A DNA stretch of 64,000 bases. It comes from Gari tellinella (lineage: Eukaryota > Mollusca > Bivalvia > Cardiida > Psammobiidae). The stretch spans positions 35,135,501-35,199,500 of the forward strand of contig OV277859.1 in the NCBI GenBank assembly GCA_922989275.2. The letters run 5' to 3'. Below are positions 22,301-29,742 of the stretch, piece by piece. Both the position numbers and the translations under genes were made by a program. Below the pieces are notes generated by a model. The model saw only the letters and a list, made by a program, of their open reading frames with translations, was not told the DNA's origin and did not search any database. The stretch's first letter is position 1; every line of letters begins with the position of its first letter.

Positions 22301-23746
22301 TTTGGTTAAAATTGGGCCATTGGTTTCAGAGAAGTTATTTGAAACAAATTGTGAAAAGACGACACGGACACCAAAACGACACCGACGTACGACGGACGGC
22401 GACCTATCACAATAGCTCACCTTGAGCACTTTGTGCTCAGGAGAGCTAAAAACTGATAAGCCCTAGGGCGGGGCCCCAGGGTCAAAATTTGAACAATCTT
22501 GCTAGAAGATCATTAGGTAATGATACATACCAAATATCAAATGTCTGGGCCTTTTGGTTTCTGAGAAGAAGATTTTTTAAGATTTTCTTATAATTAAAAG
22601 TTGTCTATACGGTCATGTTAGATAATCTGGTCCCACAGCAAGGGGAATAACTCTAGCCAAAAACTTTGAACAATAATTCGTTCCCCCTTGCCACTGATGC
22701 TTCTGACAAAGTTTGGTTGAAATCGGGTCATTGGTTTCTGAGGAGAAGTTGTTTGAAAATGTGAACGTACGACGGACGACGGACATCGGACGCCAGACAC
22801 CGGACAACGGATGGAATGGTATCACAATAGCTCATCCTGAGCCTTCGGCTCAGGTGAGCTAAAAACAGAAAGGATACAAACTATTACAAGTTACTCAGAA
22901 TAAGACTGATAAAACCACTTGTACCATTAAATTACCAAATCTGATTTATATTTCTGAGGTTACATCATAATGACGCCATCTGAATAAAACCCAATAACAG
23001 TTAAGACGAATCACTTTCCTAATAGCTGCAGCAGAAGTAAAAGTAAGAACATTCAGAGTTTTGTGCCACTTGTTGTTCATGTGATTAATATTAAATTTGT
23101 GTGTTTTCAGTATTAAATTTATTGAACTCGTTAAATAAACTCAAAACTGAAAACACACTTAATCAATATCCTCTATACATGTATATACCATAATGTTAAG
23201 CTTGTTAACACTCAGTAAAGGACATAACTGATGGTCCAATGCAGAACAAAAGTAATATATAAACTCCTGCATTTAGGTGAAGCTTTTCTATAAAACTACC
23301 TATACTGCTATACATCCTCTTTACAGTAGATCTGAACATAGCAATGAATGGTGCTAGCATAATGTGCCTTTTTCTGTCACATTTAGGTCATATATGTTTG
23401 TTAAACAATATTCACTTAAGACGAAGTTGCCTTCTTAACAAATGCAGGGCTCTATATCTGAAATTGTAATTACACAAGAATGTTCTTATAAAACTCAATA
23501 TTAAAATGTATTCATACAACAAAATCACATGCAATTTTACCTCTTCATGTAATTCTAAACTTTGTCCAACTAGGGACTCTCCTAACATGTTTCTGATTTC
23601 TTCTCTTTCATGATAAGGGACATACTGCTCCACTAGTTTCCACAGTGATATTGGAGGCTCATATGCCTGAAGATCAAATGGAGGCGATTCCATGCTTGGA
23701 AGAACCATTCTCAGCAAGTATCAAGTTGTTTTACATTTTTAACATT
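9785..23746 (-). CDS. CCDC24: Coiled-coil domain-containing protein 24 (CCDC24), complete gene, 8 coding exons
   Basis: Coding exons, 5' to 3' on the minus strand: 23708-23541, 19748-19588, 17386-17322, 16284-16188, 15140-15048, 13136-13009, 11856-11748, 10322-9785. All introns are GT-AG and every phase joins, giving 452 codons plus TGA. Recognition rests on three blocks typical of CCDC24: an N-terminal SLWKLVEQYVPYHEREEIR segment, a middle block with the motif VRDRLVQEIQFFVSSVKEKA, and a coiled-coil block beginning NTLEEEIETLVKDIYFLQNC. The C-terminal third (last exon) is long, basic and Ser/Thr/Pro-rich, so the protein is longer than the roughly 300-residue human one. Start: ATG at 23708, with an in-frame TGA five codons upstream. 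A good acceptor at 23747-23748 implies at least one upstream non-coding exon. No catalytic domain is visible. Molecular function is not established; vertebrate orthologues are a poorly studied coiled-coil family. Introns are packed with hairpin transposons. Identification is from remembered family similarity, not a search. Confidence 0.85.
10411..10815. mobile_element. MITE with terminal TTGTCAATTCGCCACC arrays
   Basis: Left end has two tandem motifs, CTTGTCATTTCGCCAC and CTTGTCAATTCGCCACCT. The right end has the complement AGGTGGCGAATTGACAAG. It lies in CCDC24 intron 7, upstream of exon 8. Resembles in design the ends at 24280-24960 and 27024-32861. Confidence 0.5.
11033..11308. mobile_element. 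A-family element, diverged
   Basis: TTAACCCTTTCCCCTTGTAG left end, core AATGCTCTTTCAGGTGCATT. The right part is interrupted by about 30 bp after AACCATTTTT. CCDC24 intron 7. Confidence 0.6.
11368..11612. mobile_element. A-family element, complete
   Basis: TTAACCTATTAACCCAAAGC to TATGGGGTAATGGG; the core stem AATGTGCCTTAAGGCACATT is perfect. CCDC24 intron 7. Confidence 0.8.
11748..11856 (-). CDS. CCDC24: CCDC24 coding exon 7
   Basis: Acceptor TATTTACAG, donor AAGTAAGT. It encodes a charged helix DLREERTKLEKDLF, then a Pro/Thr linker ending NVNQVSLK. The helix matches the ELKEQKKAMEQEL-type end of the vertebrate coiled coil. Confidence 0.78.
12060..12180. repeat. Degraded C-like hairpin
   Basis: AAGACAGATGACTGCTAAAA and a decayed complementary arm ending GTTTTAAAATACC. 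Termini not found. CCDC24 intron 6. Confidence 0.35.
12699..12932. mobile_element. A-family element, reverse orientation
   Basis: TTAACCCTTTACGCCATAGA to the decayed end AGGTTATAGACTAGC. Core AATGCACCTTCAGGTACATT. CCDC24 intron 6. Confidence 0.7.
13009..13136 (-). CDS. CCDC24: CCDC24 coding exon 6 (coiled coil)
   Basis: Acceptor TATTTACACAG joins the AG left over from exon 5 to give the Arg of RNTLEEEIETLVKDIYFLQN. It continues to REPTLT and ends at donor GTTTGT, phase 1. This is the most recognisable coiled-coil part of the family. Confidence 0.82.
13179..13430. mobile_element. A-family element 43 bp from CCDC24 exon 6
   Basis: TTAACCCATTACCCCATAAA to TATGGGGTAATGGGTAA. Core AATGTGCCTTAAGGCACATT perfect. 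It ends 43 bp upstream of the exon 6 acceptor in transcript sense. Confidence 0.85.
13427..13684. mobile_element. H-family element followed by right end of a C element
   Basis: GTAACCCTTATCATGTTGAA to CTAGCATAAGGGTTAA (13427-13615) is a decayed H copy. Next, AGTGGTCCTAATAGAGAGGT and TTTACTGTA at 13655-13684 is a C right end whose left half is gone. Confidence 0.55.
13902..14154. mobile_element. A-family element, complete
   Basis: TTAACCCTTTACCTGATAGC to TATGGGGGAAAGGGTTAA. The stem tip is altered (GCAGAGCAGAGGCGCA). CCDC24 intron 5. Confidence 0.78.
14428..14680. mobile_element. A-family element, complete
   Basis: TTAATCCTTTACCCATAGCC to GAGTAATGGGTTAA. Core AATGAACCTTTAAGTGCATT. CCDC24 intron 5. 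Confidence 0.75.
14681..14745. repeat. Short inverted repeat
   Basis: GCAAGAACCCTTT and AAAGGGTTCGCTTG pair around a 35-base AT-rich loop directly beside the preceding A element. Confidence 0.45.
15048..15140 (-). CDS. CCDC24: CCDC24 coding exon 5
   Basis: A 93-nt exon between ATATTTCAG and GTAATG. It encodes the acidic helix STLSEEVESMNEQLTVLKF followed by DEVVTHL, which corresponds to the conserved QLNVSNIDQVARHLR-type block of vertebrate CCDC24. Confidence 0.8.
15255..15537. mobile_element. A-family element with partially duplicated stem
   Basis: TTAACCCATTACTCCATAGC to CGTAATGGGTTAA. One arm is repeated: AATGTGCCTTAAGGCACATT occurs at about 15329 and again at about 15371, joined by AAGTAGGTTGAAAGTAAAGC. 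CCDC24 intron 4. Confidence 0.8.
15697..15928. mobile_element. Diverged hairpin element related to A/C cores
   Basis: TAGCCCCTTCCTTCATAATT left and CTATGAAGGAACGGGTTAA right ends pair. Core GAGAGCTCCTGCAGGAGGTT. CCDC24 intron 4. Confidence 0.55.
15978..16186. mobile_element. C-family MITE forming the CCDC24 exon 4 donor
   Basis: TACAGTAGAACCTCTTTATT to AATAGAGAGGTTCTACTGTA. Core CAGAAAGCTCCTACAGGAGC perfect. Its right TA is separated from exon 4 by a single base, so it supplies most of the 5' splice site. Confidence 0.85.
16188..16284 (-). CDS. CCDC24: CCDC24 coding exon 4, donor touching a MITE
   Basis: Acceptor ACATTCAG and donor CAG/GTACAG. It encodes a low-complexity linker (SPTRPGTARGGDGRE...). 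The donor is unusual: only its first base lies outside the C-family MITE (terminal TA at 16185-16186), so bases +2 to +6 of the 5' splice site come from the TSD and transposon end. Confidence 0.72.
16327..16810. mobile_element. A-family element (outer) with nested A copy
   Basis: CCCTTTACTCCATAACATG left, AAAGCGTAAAGGGTTA right. The two halves (16327-16381 and 16611-16810) join across TTAA when the inner element is removed. Confidence 0.8.
16378..16614. mobile_element. A-family element (inner) with perfect TTAA duplication
   Basis: TTAACCCATTACCCCATAAA to GGGTAATGGGTTAA, flanked by TTAA at 16378-16381 and 16611-16614. The host reads CCATT-TTAA-AGCAGG-like sequence once the insert is excised, in direct agreement with the family consensus. 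Confidence 0.85.
17024..17216. mobile_element. D-family pogo-like element, complete
   Basis: CAGTTGAACTACGATATCTC to GATATCGAAGTTCGACTG. Core CGTAGTTCAAAGTTAAAACG/CGTTTTAACTTTGAACTACG with TGGCTAAGCCA at the tip is a perfect palindrome. CCDC24 intron 3, upstream of exon 4. Confidence 0.8.
17322..17386 (-). CDS. CCDC24: CCDC24 coding exon 3
   Basis: A 65-nt exon between CATTGCAG and GTGAGT. It encodes NPDKFLSKHKQDVMEYALET, aligning with the segment that precedes the second conserved block in vertebrate CCDC24. Too short to appear as a conventional ORF; found by splice phase. Confidence 0.75.
17792..17905. mobile_element. C-family MITE, right end lost
   Basis: TACAGTAAAACCTCTCTATT and one arm GTGCTTTAAGCAGTCACTTG. 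The core is largely deleted. CCDC24 intron 2. Confidence 0.55.
17932..19487 (+). repeat. Tandem-array element, about 130-bp units
   Basis: Starts AACGAGAGTTGTCAGAGAGA with a small hairpin and ends GTCTGGCGAGCTAATAAGG. About ten diverged units share TTCAAGGTCAAGGTCAC, GGAAAGGTCTTGTCCATATA, and GGAGTTATAGGCATTTTTC. The short open frames here are by-products of the repeat. CCDC24 intron 2. Confidence 0.7.
19588..19748 (-). CDS. CCDC24: CCDC24 coding exon 2
   Basis: Acceptor TCATTGCAG, then ATTGGCACA. It encodes IGTLLEIWRDY and a helical stretch VRDRLVQEIQFFVSSVKEKA. Donor GTATGT leaves two bases (phase 2). An alternative GTGTAT donor two bases upstream would not join the next exon in frame. Confidence 0.82.
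19833..20068. mobile_element. K repeat, left half
   Basis: TTATCACATAAAACTGCAAA and TTACGAATCACCAAAATACT match the K copy at 41775. Split from its right half (22866-23200) by the G element that follows. CCDC24 intron 1. Confidence 0.55.
20907..21157. mobile_element. A-family element nested in the G element
   Basis: TTAACCCTTTAACCCATAGC to TATGGGAAATGGTTAA. Tip GCGCCCTAGGGCGC. Host units elsewhere in the same G element read GATTTTTAAAGGTTTTCC uninterrupted, so the TTAA duplication is directly visible. Confidence 0.85.
21172..22452 (+). mobile_element. G element (inner), nested in the outer copy
   Basis: AACAAGAGGGCCATGATGGC and CCTATATCGCTCACCTGAG to the hairpin TTGAGCACTTTGTGCTCAGG and GAGCTAAAAA. 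It interrupts a host unit between TTTTCCTA and CTGATAAGCC; no target duplication longer than a few A residues is apparent. Confidence 0.7.
22866..23200. mobile_element. K repeat, right half
   Basis: TACATCATAATGACGCCATC and the palindrome AGTATTAAATTTATTGAACT ... CAAAACTGAAAACACAC end in TCAATATCCTCTATACATGT, matching 42280-42523. Confidence 0.5.
23201..23540. other. CCDC24 intron 1 adjacent to exon 1; nothing recognised
   Basis: No repeats of the families seen elsewhere. The minus-strand open frame here is exon 1 read-through past its donor. Confidence 0.4.
23541..23746 (-). CDS. CCDC24: CCDC24 coding exon 1
   Basis: Acceptor TTTCAG just above 23746, about 38 nt of 5' UTR, then ATG at 23708. 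It encodes 56 residues including SLWKLVEQYVPY and the LGESLVGQSLELHEE helix. Donor GAGGTAAAAT, phase 0. A second in-frame ATG lies five codons downstream and could be used instead. Confidence 0.85.
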
Positions 23747-24279
23747 CTGAAATCAAAGAAAAGAAACTGAGTTAAATAAATACCTGTAAATGACCATTTA
23801 GTTCAATAGGATTAGCTAAATATATAACCTTGTGTTCAAAGTCAAGTATTTCTAATATCAGGAGCATTTTCATACAACAGTCTACCCTGTTCAACAAACA
23901 TTTGTTGAAGAAGAATGGTGATTTCTAAAGACAAATCACTACAAAATACAAAATGAACTTAAATGAAGAAAGTGCTCCTATGAAACATTTCTGCAATCCA
24001 ACCTGTGAAAACATGAACTTCAGATGATTGCCAGCTAATTTGTTCATATTCAATACTCGCCTGCATTCTCTGCTGCTTGCCTGCCTGCCTAGCTCGGTTT
24101 TTTTTTACTTATGTGCGCTATTTTATTATCATAATTATTTTTTTTACCCTTTCAAAACTTTGATGAAATTTCAAAAACTACTTCTGTTTCATTAAAGTAG
24201 GGATTTTCCAAAATATAAAGTTCGAATTATATTTAATATTTATAAACGTTTTTTCTTGAAACAATAACTAAGCATATTT
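23747..24279. other. Upstream of CCDC24 coding start; nothing recognised
   Basis: Presumed intron before the first coding exon. It includes GCTTGCCTGCCTGCCTAGC at about 24075 and a T run at 24100. Confidence 0.4.
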
Positions 24280-24960
24280 TACTGCCCCAGTACACTTTTT
24301 GAGGCGTACCGGGTCAAAAAGGGCCCGAGTCAAAACGGCCCCTGAGTCAAAACGGCCCCGGGTCAAAACGGCCCACCCTACAGTTTTAATACTCAAACTA
24401 TGCAATGCAGAGAATAATAAATTATATAAAGGAGTATCTAAAGGTTAATATAGCAAAGTAGACCTGCTTATTTGAATAAAAAAAAATTATAATTTGAAAT
24501 AGTTTTAATAAATCTATGTCATGAAAATGACCACCGTTTTAAAAAACTAACATTTCTGGGTGGAAGATTGGTCCGTCTATCCATTCCGTAGTTGTTAATT
24601 ATTATATAAGGCTTCAAATGCTGAAGATTGGATTATTATAACGTTCAGGAAAAGTGATGATACTGAGAGTTTTCATAGTCATGTAGCAATTAATTGTGAG
24701 AAAAGGGGCAACAGATTATTTAAATCATTGTCATGTTAATTTTACATATTCCACGCTCGTAATATATCCACCTTTCATAAATGTAATAACACTTATTATA
24801 ATTAGAGATTGTTCTAATAATTCTTGTATCAATATCAATTTACAATATGAGAGGGGCCGTTTTGACCCAGGCCAGTTTTGGGGCCGTTTTGACCCGGGCC
24901 TTTTGACTCAGGGCCGTTTTCAGACCCGGATTCTTTTGAGGGACACTATTGGGACAGTAC
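24280..24960. mobile_element. MITE with terminal GTCAAAACGGCCC arrays
   Basis: TACTGCCCCAGTA left and TATTGGGACAGTA right ends are inverted repeats. Each is followed inwards by three or four copies of GAGTCAAAACGGCCC or its complement. The middle (24380-24840) is AT-rich without coding sequence. No clear target duplication. Confidence 0.55.
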
Positions 24961-25063
24961 CCAGCAGGTCACTTTATCCCAACACCGACAAACCAGTTGT
25001 AATGCTAACAAGAAATACTGAGCGCCAAAAGGGGAAGCCATTACTACAAATTTTCAAGTCTTT

Positions 25064-25145
25064 GGTTTGACCCTGCCATGGATTGAGCCTGCAACCTCCC
25101 ACAATGCGAGCGGACACTCTAGCACTGAGCGATACATGCGGTTAT
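25064..25145 (-). repeat. tRNA-derived SINE head
   Basis: On the minus strand ATCGCTCAGTGCTAGAG (box A-like) is followed by GAGGTTGCAGGCTCAATCC (box B-like) at tRNA spacing. No complete cloverleaf. Confidence 0.45.
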
Positions 25146-25917
25146 CTTCAATAAAGAAATTGTTGGCAAATTACAATAAACTTTTGACCAGCATGAAATT
25201 AGAAACTTGAAAATCAAGAAAAATCTGGTAAGTATGTGCGTAAAGTGACTTAAGTCCTCAATAGGGGTTTGAGAAACTGGCAGATAAAATAAGGTGCTTG
25301 AAAAATATTACGAGAATAAATCTATCTGGACACCGGTTGCTTCATTACTCAATTTTATAACCTTTATACACATAGTTTGAAAGATTTACGATTTATATGT
25401 GCGTGAAATCTATTTGGCATTTATAAAATTGTACAAACTGATTGTGTGGCAAGATCAACATATTATAACGGTCGAAAACTTGATTCGAAATGTCGAAAAT
25501 TGTGACTTGTCGGCCATTTTGTTTACATGTTGTTAAGACAACGCTTATTTAATTCTTACCGAGCTTTGTCTATTAAATAGATTCAATCACTTCACAGGAA
25601 CGATCAAAACTCACTTGTATCCTTATTTAATCCAACATATTATTGTCTATGACGGGCACTTTACATAAACCATCTGAGTCATGTTCTAAAAGCCCCTTGA
25701 AGATATTCTAGTTGTAGGCCGACTATACAAACGGTAACCGAAACGAAATGTCTATTAAAACGTACGGTGTTATGGTAAAAATTACACTTATCATGAGAAT
25801 CACTCACTATGTCAGAAAGTTTTTGCCTGATTGTTTCTAATTAACATTCATTATGGGCAAGTAATTTTGGTGAAATATCTTCAGATTATGAAAAAGAAAT
25901 CATTTGCATGACTTCTT
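25146..25917. other. Unique-looking sequence, no gene assigned
   Basis: Contains the candidate promoter motifs listed separately. No recognisable exon. Confidence 0.35.
25505..25560 (-). promoter_or_regulatory. Candidate CCDC24 promoter/5' exon region: YY1-like and X-box-like sites
   Basis: The minus strand carries AAAATGGCCGAC (YY1-like) at about 25510-25521, and a near-palindromic GTTGTTAAGACAAC at 25529-25542 that fits the RFX X-box GTHNYYATRRNAAC except for AA in the centre. A donor-like CTCG/GTAAGA at 25560 could end a non-coding first exon feeding the acceptor at 23747. All inference; a first exon elsewhere is equally possible. Confidence 0.22.
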
Positions 25918-26880
25918 GTTAACTCATTACCCCATAGCCTGTTTCTAGAAGGACTGGCCACTTAAGGGGTAGGTGCACCTTTGGAAAGTAATTACCAAAT
26001 TCTTCAAACTTTGCATACAGACAGTAAAATTAGTTTCTATGACAAAACTGGTGAAAAAAGTGGGGGTACCGGACCATTCTTTTTCACAATTTGAGATTTT
26101 TCAAGGCTACCCCCCTAAAATTGAAGCTTCACAAAAACTCCTACTTTTTTGTACTACGGGTTTTAAAACTTTATTTAAACAATCTATTTGTACAAAATGT
26201 ATCCTAATTTATATTACCATAGTAAGAATAAACCCTGAAAATAAAGTTTTTTCAAGATCCACAATAAAAATGTTTGATTTCACCGGAAAGGAGTAAAGTT
26301 TACCCCACCCACTTTGTTATAATGGGAGAAAAAGGCACAGTGAAACTTGCCCTACAAATTGTAGCAAACTAAATACCAAATTTTTTATTTGTTGATTTTA
26401 GTCTTGCAAACATAAAGTTTTAGTGAAATAGCAAATAAAAACACAGGGTCCCGGATCTTTAAAAAAAGATATAGATCATTTTATTAAAAAAATCAATTTT
26501 TTCTCATTTTTTCACTTTTTGGTGTATTTTTATCAAAAATATTTTTTTTCTTCAAAAAAATATCATTTGATCTATTGAATTATATATGATTTATACTAAA
26601 ACTGTACTACCATGAACATTTCATGCTTATATTCTGAGAAATTGAAATGAAAATGCAACCTACCTATGAAAACGGTGTATGCTGTAAACTACGAGTAGGA
26701 CATAAAACTTAAAAAGTCCCGTCCCGAACGAAAATCCATTTTTTTCCCGGGAAAATAGTATTTTATGACTGTAGGCCTATGCATTCACCAAAAATGAGTT
26801 CTTAACATTTTTCGGAAAATGAGTTCGTAAAATATTTCGGAAATTTCATAATGCTCAAAAAGACAGGCCGACATCCTTAA
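25918..26880. repeat. A-element left end interrupted by an unclassified repeat
   Basis: TTAACTCATTACCCCATAGC CTGTTTCTAG is an A left end. From GGGGTAGGTGCACCTTTGG at about 25964 an unclassified AT-rich sequence of about 750 bp follows, with TTTTTCCCGGGAAAA near 26740. The A right end was not found. The 107-residue frame inside has no recognisable domain. Confidence 0.35.
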
Positions 26881-27023
26881 AACAGTTATAACCGGTGTGC
26901 ATGCAATTGTGACGGAATGTATAAGGGTTACTTTGGTGGAGTCTTACCACAATGCTAGTTTGGGTAATGGGTGTATTCTATCCTTCCCCCATGGTGAACA
27001 AGTTTTGACTTATCTGGAGCATC

Positions 27024-27355
27024 GGGAACTGGTCATTTCGTACCCTCGCCTTTTCGTACCCTATTTTCTTGGTCATTTCGTACCCACATTTTTGGTCATT
27101 TCGTACCCTTTCAAATTCACTAGTCATTTCGTACCCATATTTTTGGTTATTTCGTACCCTCGAAAAAAAATATTTTTATTACATATATTTCATAATTTTG
27201 ACGCAAAATTTAATAAGATATAATTATGTTAGATCGGGTAATATGTCTGCTCAGAAATGAAAAAAAAATCTTATTCTGCTGGTTTCATAATTATTTGAAC
27301 AGTTATCAAATCCAGTAGTAACTTCGAATCTATATGTACATTTAATACAAGCTAT
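27024..27355 (+). repeat. Left terminal inverted repeat of the 5.8-kb element
   Basis: GGTCATTTCGTACCC occurs intact or with one change at about 27031, 27069, 27090, 27121 and 27145. Then TATTTTTATTACATATATT and GTTAGATCGGGTAATATGT, matched in reverse at 32640-32720. Confidence 0.75.
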
Positions 27356-27403
27356 AGTGAAGACACGTACGTTAACTTAAGTGATGTAGTCAGCAACAAC
27401 AAT

Positions 27404-27665
27404 CCTGTTTAAAATACAGTGCTCCATCTCTAAAACAGCCATACGAAGCTCCTGTTCTTTGGTATCAAGACTTATACACATTTGAAAGATTATTAGGATT
27501 ATTGAACAATGGTAACATCTTAGACGAGTCGTTTGTTAACCAGCTCTGTTGTAGTAGTGTCATAAGGTTTGAGGTACCAGCACGGAATGTTGCAGAGTGT
27601 GACAGTTTGTGCACAATGACTGAGGACTGCAATAGCGTGATTGCAGTACGGAACATAACCAATGT
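27404..27665 (+). pseudogene. Cysteine-rich PAN/apple-like exon fragment, interrupted by a MITE
   Basis: After an acceptor-like AAAATACAG there is an open frame through PSLKQPYEAPVLWYQDLYTF and LLNNGN to CCSSVIRFEVPARNVAECDS and LCTMTEDCNSVIAVRNITN. The Cys spacing (ECDSLCxxxxDCNS) resembles PAN/apple domains of molluscan secreted proteins. A 192-bp hairpin element (27666-27857) breaks the frame. Beyond it a Cys-rich frame resumes (about 27861-27960, CMIWSYDLQCMSRTCFFP) one base out of register. It lies inside the 5.8-kb mobile element and is probably a captured gene fragment. Family call is tentative. Confidence 0.4.
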
Positions 27666-27857
27666 ATGGAAGGCCGGTGCGCCATGCTAAATGCTAAATG
27701 CGAATTGCTATATGCGAAATGCTAAATGCGAATTGCGAAATGCATTAAACACCCCTAATAGAGTTTTGTACTTAAACAGCATTTCGCAATTCGCATTTAG
27801 CATTTAGCATTAAGCAATTCGCATTTAGCATTTAGCATTAAGCACCGGCCTTCCATA
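27666..27857. mobile_element. 192-bp foldback MITE in the PAN-like exon
   Basis: TATGGAAGGCCGGTGC and GCACCGGCCTTCCATA ends, flanked by CCAATG at 27660-27665 and 27858-27863. The arms consist of repeated ATGCTAAATGCGAATTGC motifs. Confidence 0.75.
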
Positions 27858-28017
27858 CCAATGCATGATTTGGTCTTACGATCTACAGTGCATGTCTAGG
27901 ACATGCTTCTTCCCTTCAAGGTGCACAATTCTACGGACAAGAGGATCTAGGGGATACACCCAACAGGAGACACAAATTGTGGGCGTTGTTTGGAGGGAGT
28001 CGTTATCGGAGGGAACT

Positions 28018-28090
28018 TTGCAAACAGCTTGATTCCAGATCAGACGCCGCGTAACGCGGCGTCTGCTCTTGAATCAAGCTGTTTGTCACT
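28018..28090. repeat. H-type core hairpin
   Basis: CAAACAGCTTGATTCCAGAT and its complement ending AATCAAGCTGTTTG, tip GACGCCGCGTAACGCGGCGTC. The H termini are not evident here. Confidence 0.6.
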
Positions 28091-28364
28091 CATTATTAAG
28101 TTTTTTATGTCAAAATGTCCATTACGCAACTTTGAGAAAAACAGCAGATGACAATTTTAAGCAGACGACAATTTTAAGCAGACGACATTGCATCCAGACA
28201 GTGGTGTGTGTCAGTCATGAACCAAAACGTAATTCGACAAGCTATATAGCGAACAATGATTCTAACCAACAAAGACTAAACATGTCCTTTATCTGCGTTA
28301 TTTACCCACAAGTCAATACAATTGGACTTCTTTAAAAAAAAAAAAAAAAAAGGAAAAAAAAGTT

Positions 28365-28437
28365 TTGATTCGAATGAGACTCGAACCTATGACCTTTTGA
28401 GTGTTAGTCAACCACACTACCGACTGAGCTATCAGCA
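28365..28437 (-). tRNA. tRNA-like sequence (Val/AAC-like, probably SINE or pseudogene)
   Basis: Minus strand: TGATAGCTCAGTCGGTAG (box A), an anticodon-arm candidate TTGA-CTAACAC-TCAA, and GGTTCGAGTCT (box B), then a T run. The acceptor stem does not pair, which argues against a working tRNA. Confidence 0.35.
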
Positions 28438-28440
28438 CTT

Positions 28441-29180
28441 AGGTTGAATAGTGGTACATGTATGAGCTGGCTGCTGGGATCCTAACACCTTTTATTCATA
28501 TGCTAATCTAGGACCAGTGGCGATACGGAGTACAAAACGACTGATGTACGTTTTATAATTTTCATTAATATTAATTCAGATAGCACAGCTAGTATAAGAT
28601 TGAATGAAGAATTAATTATTATGATATATTTCCACGTAACCATGTGAATTTAAAAGCTTTTTGTATTACTTTCAGAATTTATTTTAACTTGCTGAATGTT
28701 AGAAATGTTTTATTTAAGATGTCATAAATTTCTCTTCTGCCAATTTCATTGAAAAGTGCAATACTTGCGTTCTTTGAATAGATTCCCGTAAGGGTAATTA
28801 CTGACGCCTTTGGTGTCATTTGTATTTGTATGCACCGGTCTTGCACCGACGGGGTGAATTAGACTGTGCGTTTGCTGCTCTTTTATAAGAGCAGCAATCG
28901 AGTGTCTGACTATGTCTGTAAGTCACTCGGCTTCTTTGAGTGCTTGGTTATACATGTAAGTCACTCAGTTGTTTTCCTTTGCACCATTCCTTTAAGGGGA
29001 TAGTGCATCAATGGATAGAAGTCCGACATATGGTCGTCGGATTCTTCCAGTTCCAACTAGTACATTCCCAAAATGGTCTGCTTTATTTCTGCGTTCGATT
29101 CTCAAAGCTTGCTTAAATCAAACATACATACTTCTTTTAAAGCTTTAGTTTTGAAATACATGTATGTTTGTTCTGAGTAA
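28441..29180. other. Interior of 5.8-kb element, nothing recognised
   Basis: No ORF or known repeat apart from short hairpins, such as TGCTGCTCTTTTATAAGAGC AGCA at 28873. Confidence 0.35.
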
Positions 29181-29356
29181 CAATAAAACGTCTCTAATAC
29201 GACCACTTAATTATGTTAATTATTATGGTTTTACAATAGTTTGATTGCTTAAAGCAAGGTGACAGTAAAACGAGGAGCTTTCTTAAACTGTCACCTGTCT
29301 TTAAACACTCAATTAGCCTTCTTTTAGTGGTCGTAATAGAGAGGTTTTACTATTTA
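29181..29356. mobile_element. C-family MITE, shortened core
   Basis: CAATAAAACGTCTCTAATAC to AATAGAGAGGTTTTACTA. One hairpin arm is deleted. Confidence 0.6.
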
Positions 29357-29519
29357 TAGCAATAGAGTTGTGTTCGACTGATTACCTATGAATCCCGAAC
29401 ACCTATATTATACTGCAAATAAACATTAACTGGCGAGATGCTTTCCGTTGGCGCAGAAATTGAGTGTAACCTGTCACGAATTCGCCTATAACATCCAGAT
29501 GACCGTTGCGTGTTATTCT

Positions 29520-29535
29520 CCCCCCCCCCCCCCCC
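29520..29535. repeat. C16 homopolymer, extended by CACCCCACCACC
   Basis: A run of sixteen C. The minus strand is correspondingly G-rich and could form a G-quadruplex. It creates spurious poly-Gly reading frames. Confidence 0.6.
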
Positions 29536-29699
29536 ACCCCACCACCTTTCACGAAAACGTAACACAAACACATAGTATTAGTGTTTTCTTCTGACCTGTC
29601 GGAGTTATTTTTAGATTGGAACATTCTAAAACTTTAAAAGGGATGAGTTTTCTCTACATCCAGTTAGAGATACGGATAGCTGTAATTTTTGTACGTAAT

Positions 29700-29742
29700 G
29701 TCACGGAGTAATTAGAGCTCGCTCTAATTACTCCGTGGCAAT
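29700..29742. repeat. Short palindrome
   Basis: TCACGGAGTAATTAGAGC and GCTCTAATTACTCCGTGG pair perfectly around TC. Confidence 0.55.

Larger units (their letters stand above)
20069..22865 (+). mobile_element. G element (outer), with nested A and G copies
   Basis: AACAAGAGGCCCAGAGGGCC ... 3' hairpin TGAGCCTTCGGCTCAGGTGA then GCTAAAAA. The body is about 240-bp units with GATTTTTAAAGGTTTTCCTA and GATAAGCCCCAGGGCGGG. The tail is GACGGACGACGGACATCGG. Confidence 0.75.

Noticed and set aside
25973..26296. 107-residue plus-strand frame as a gene
   Set aside because: Lies in an AT-rich repeat that interrupts an A element; composition is not protein-like and no domain is seen.
26897..27223. 108-residue plus-strand frame with repeated HFVPIFLVISYP
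   Set aside because: A translation of the GGTCATTTCGTACCC motif array in the left terminus of the 5.8-kb element.
29386..29624. Glycine-rich minus-strand frames
   Set aside because: Produced by the C16 homopolymer.
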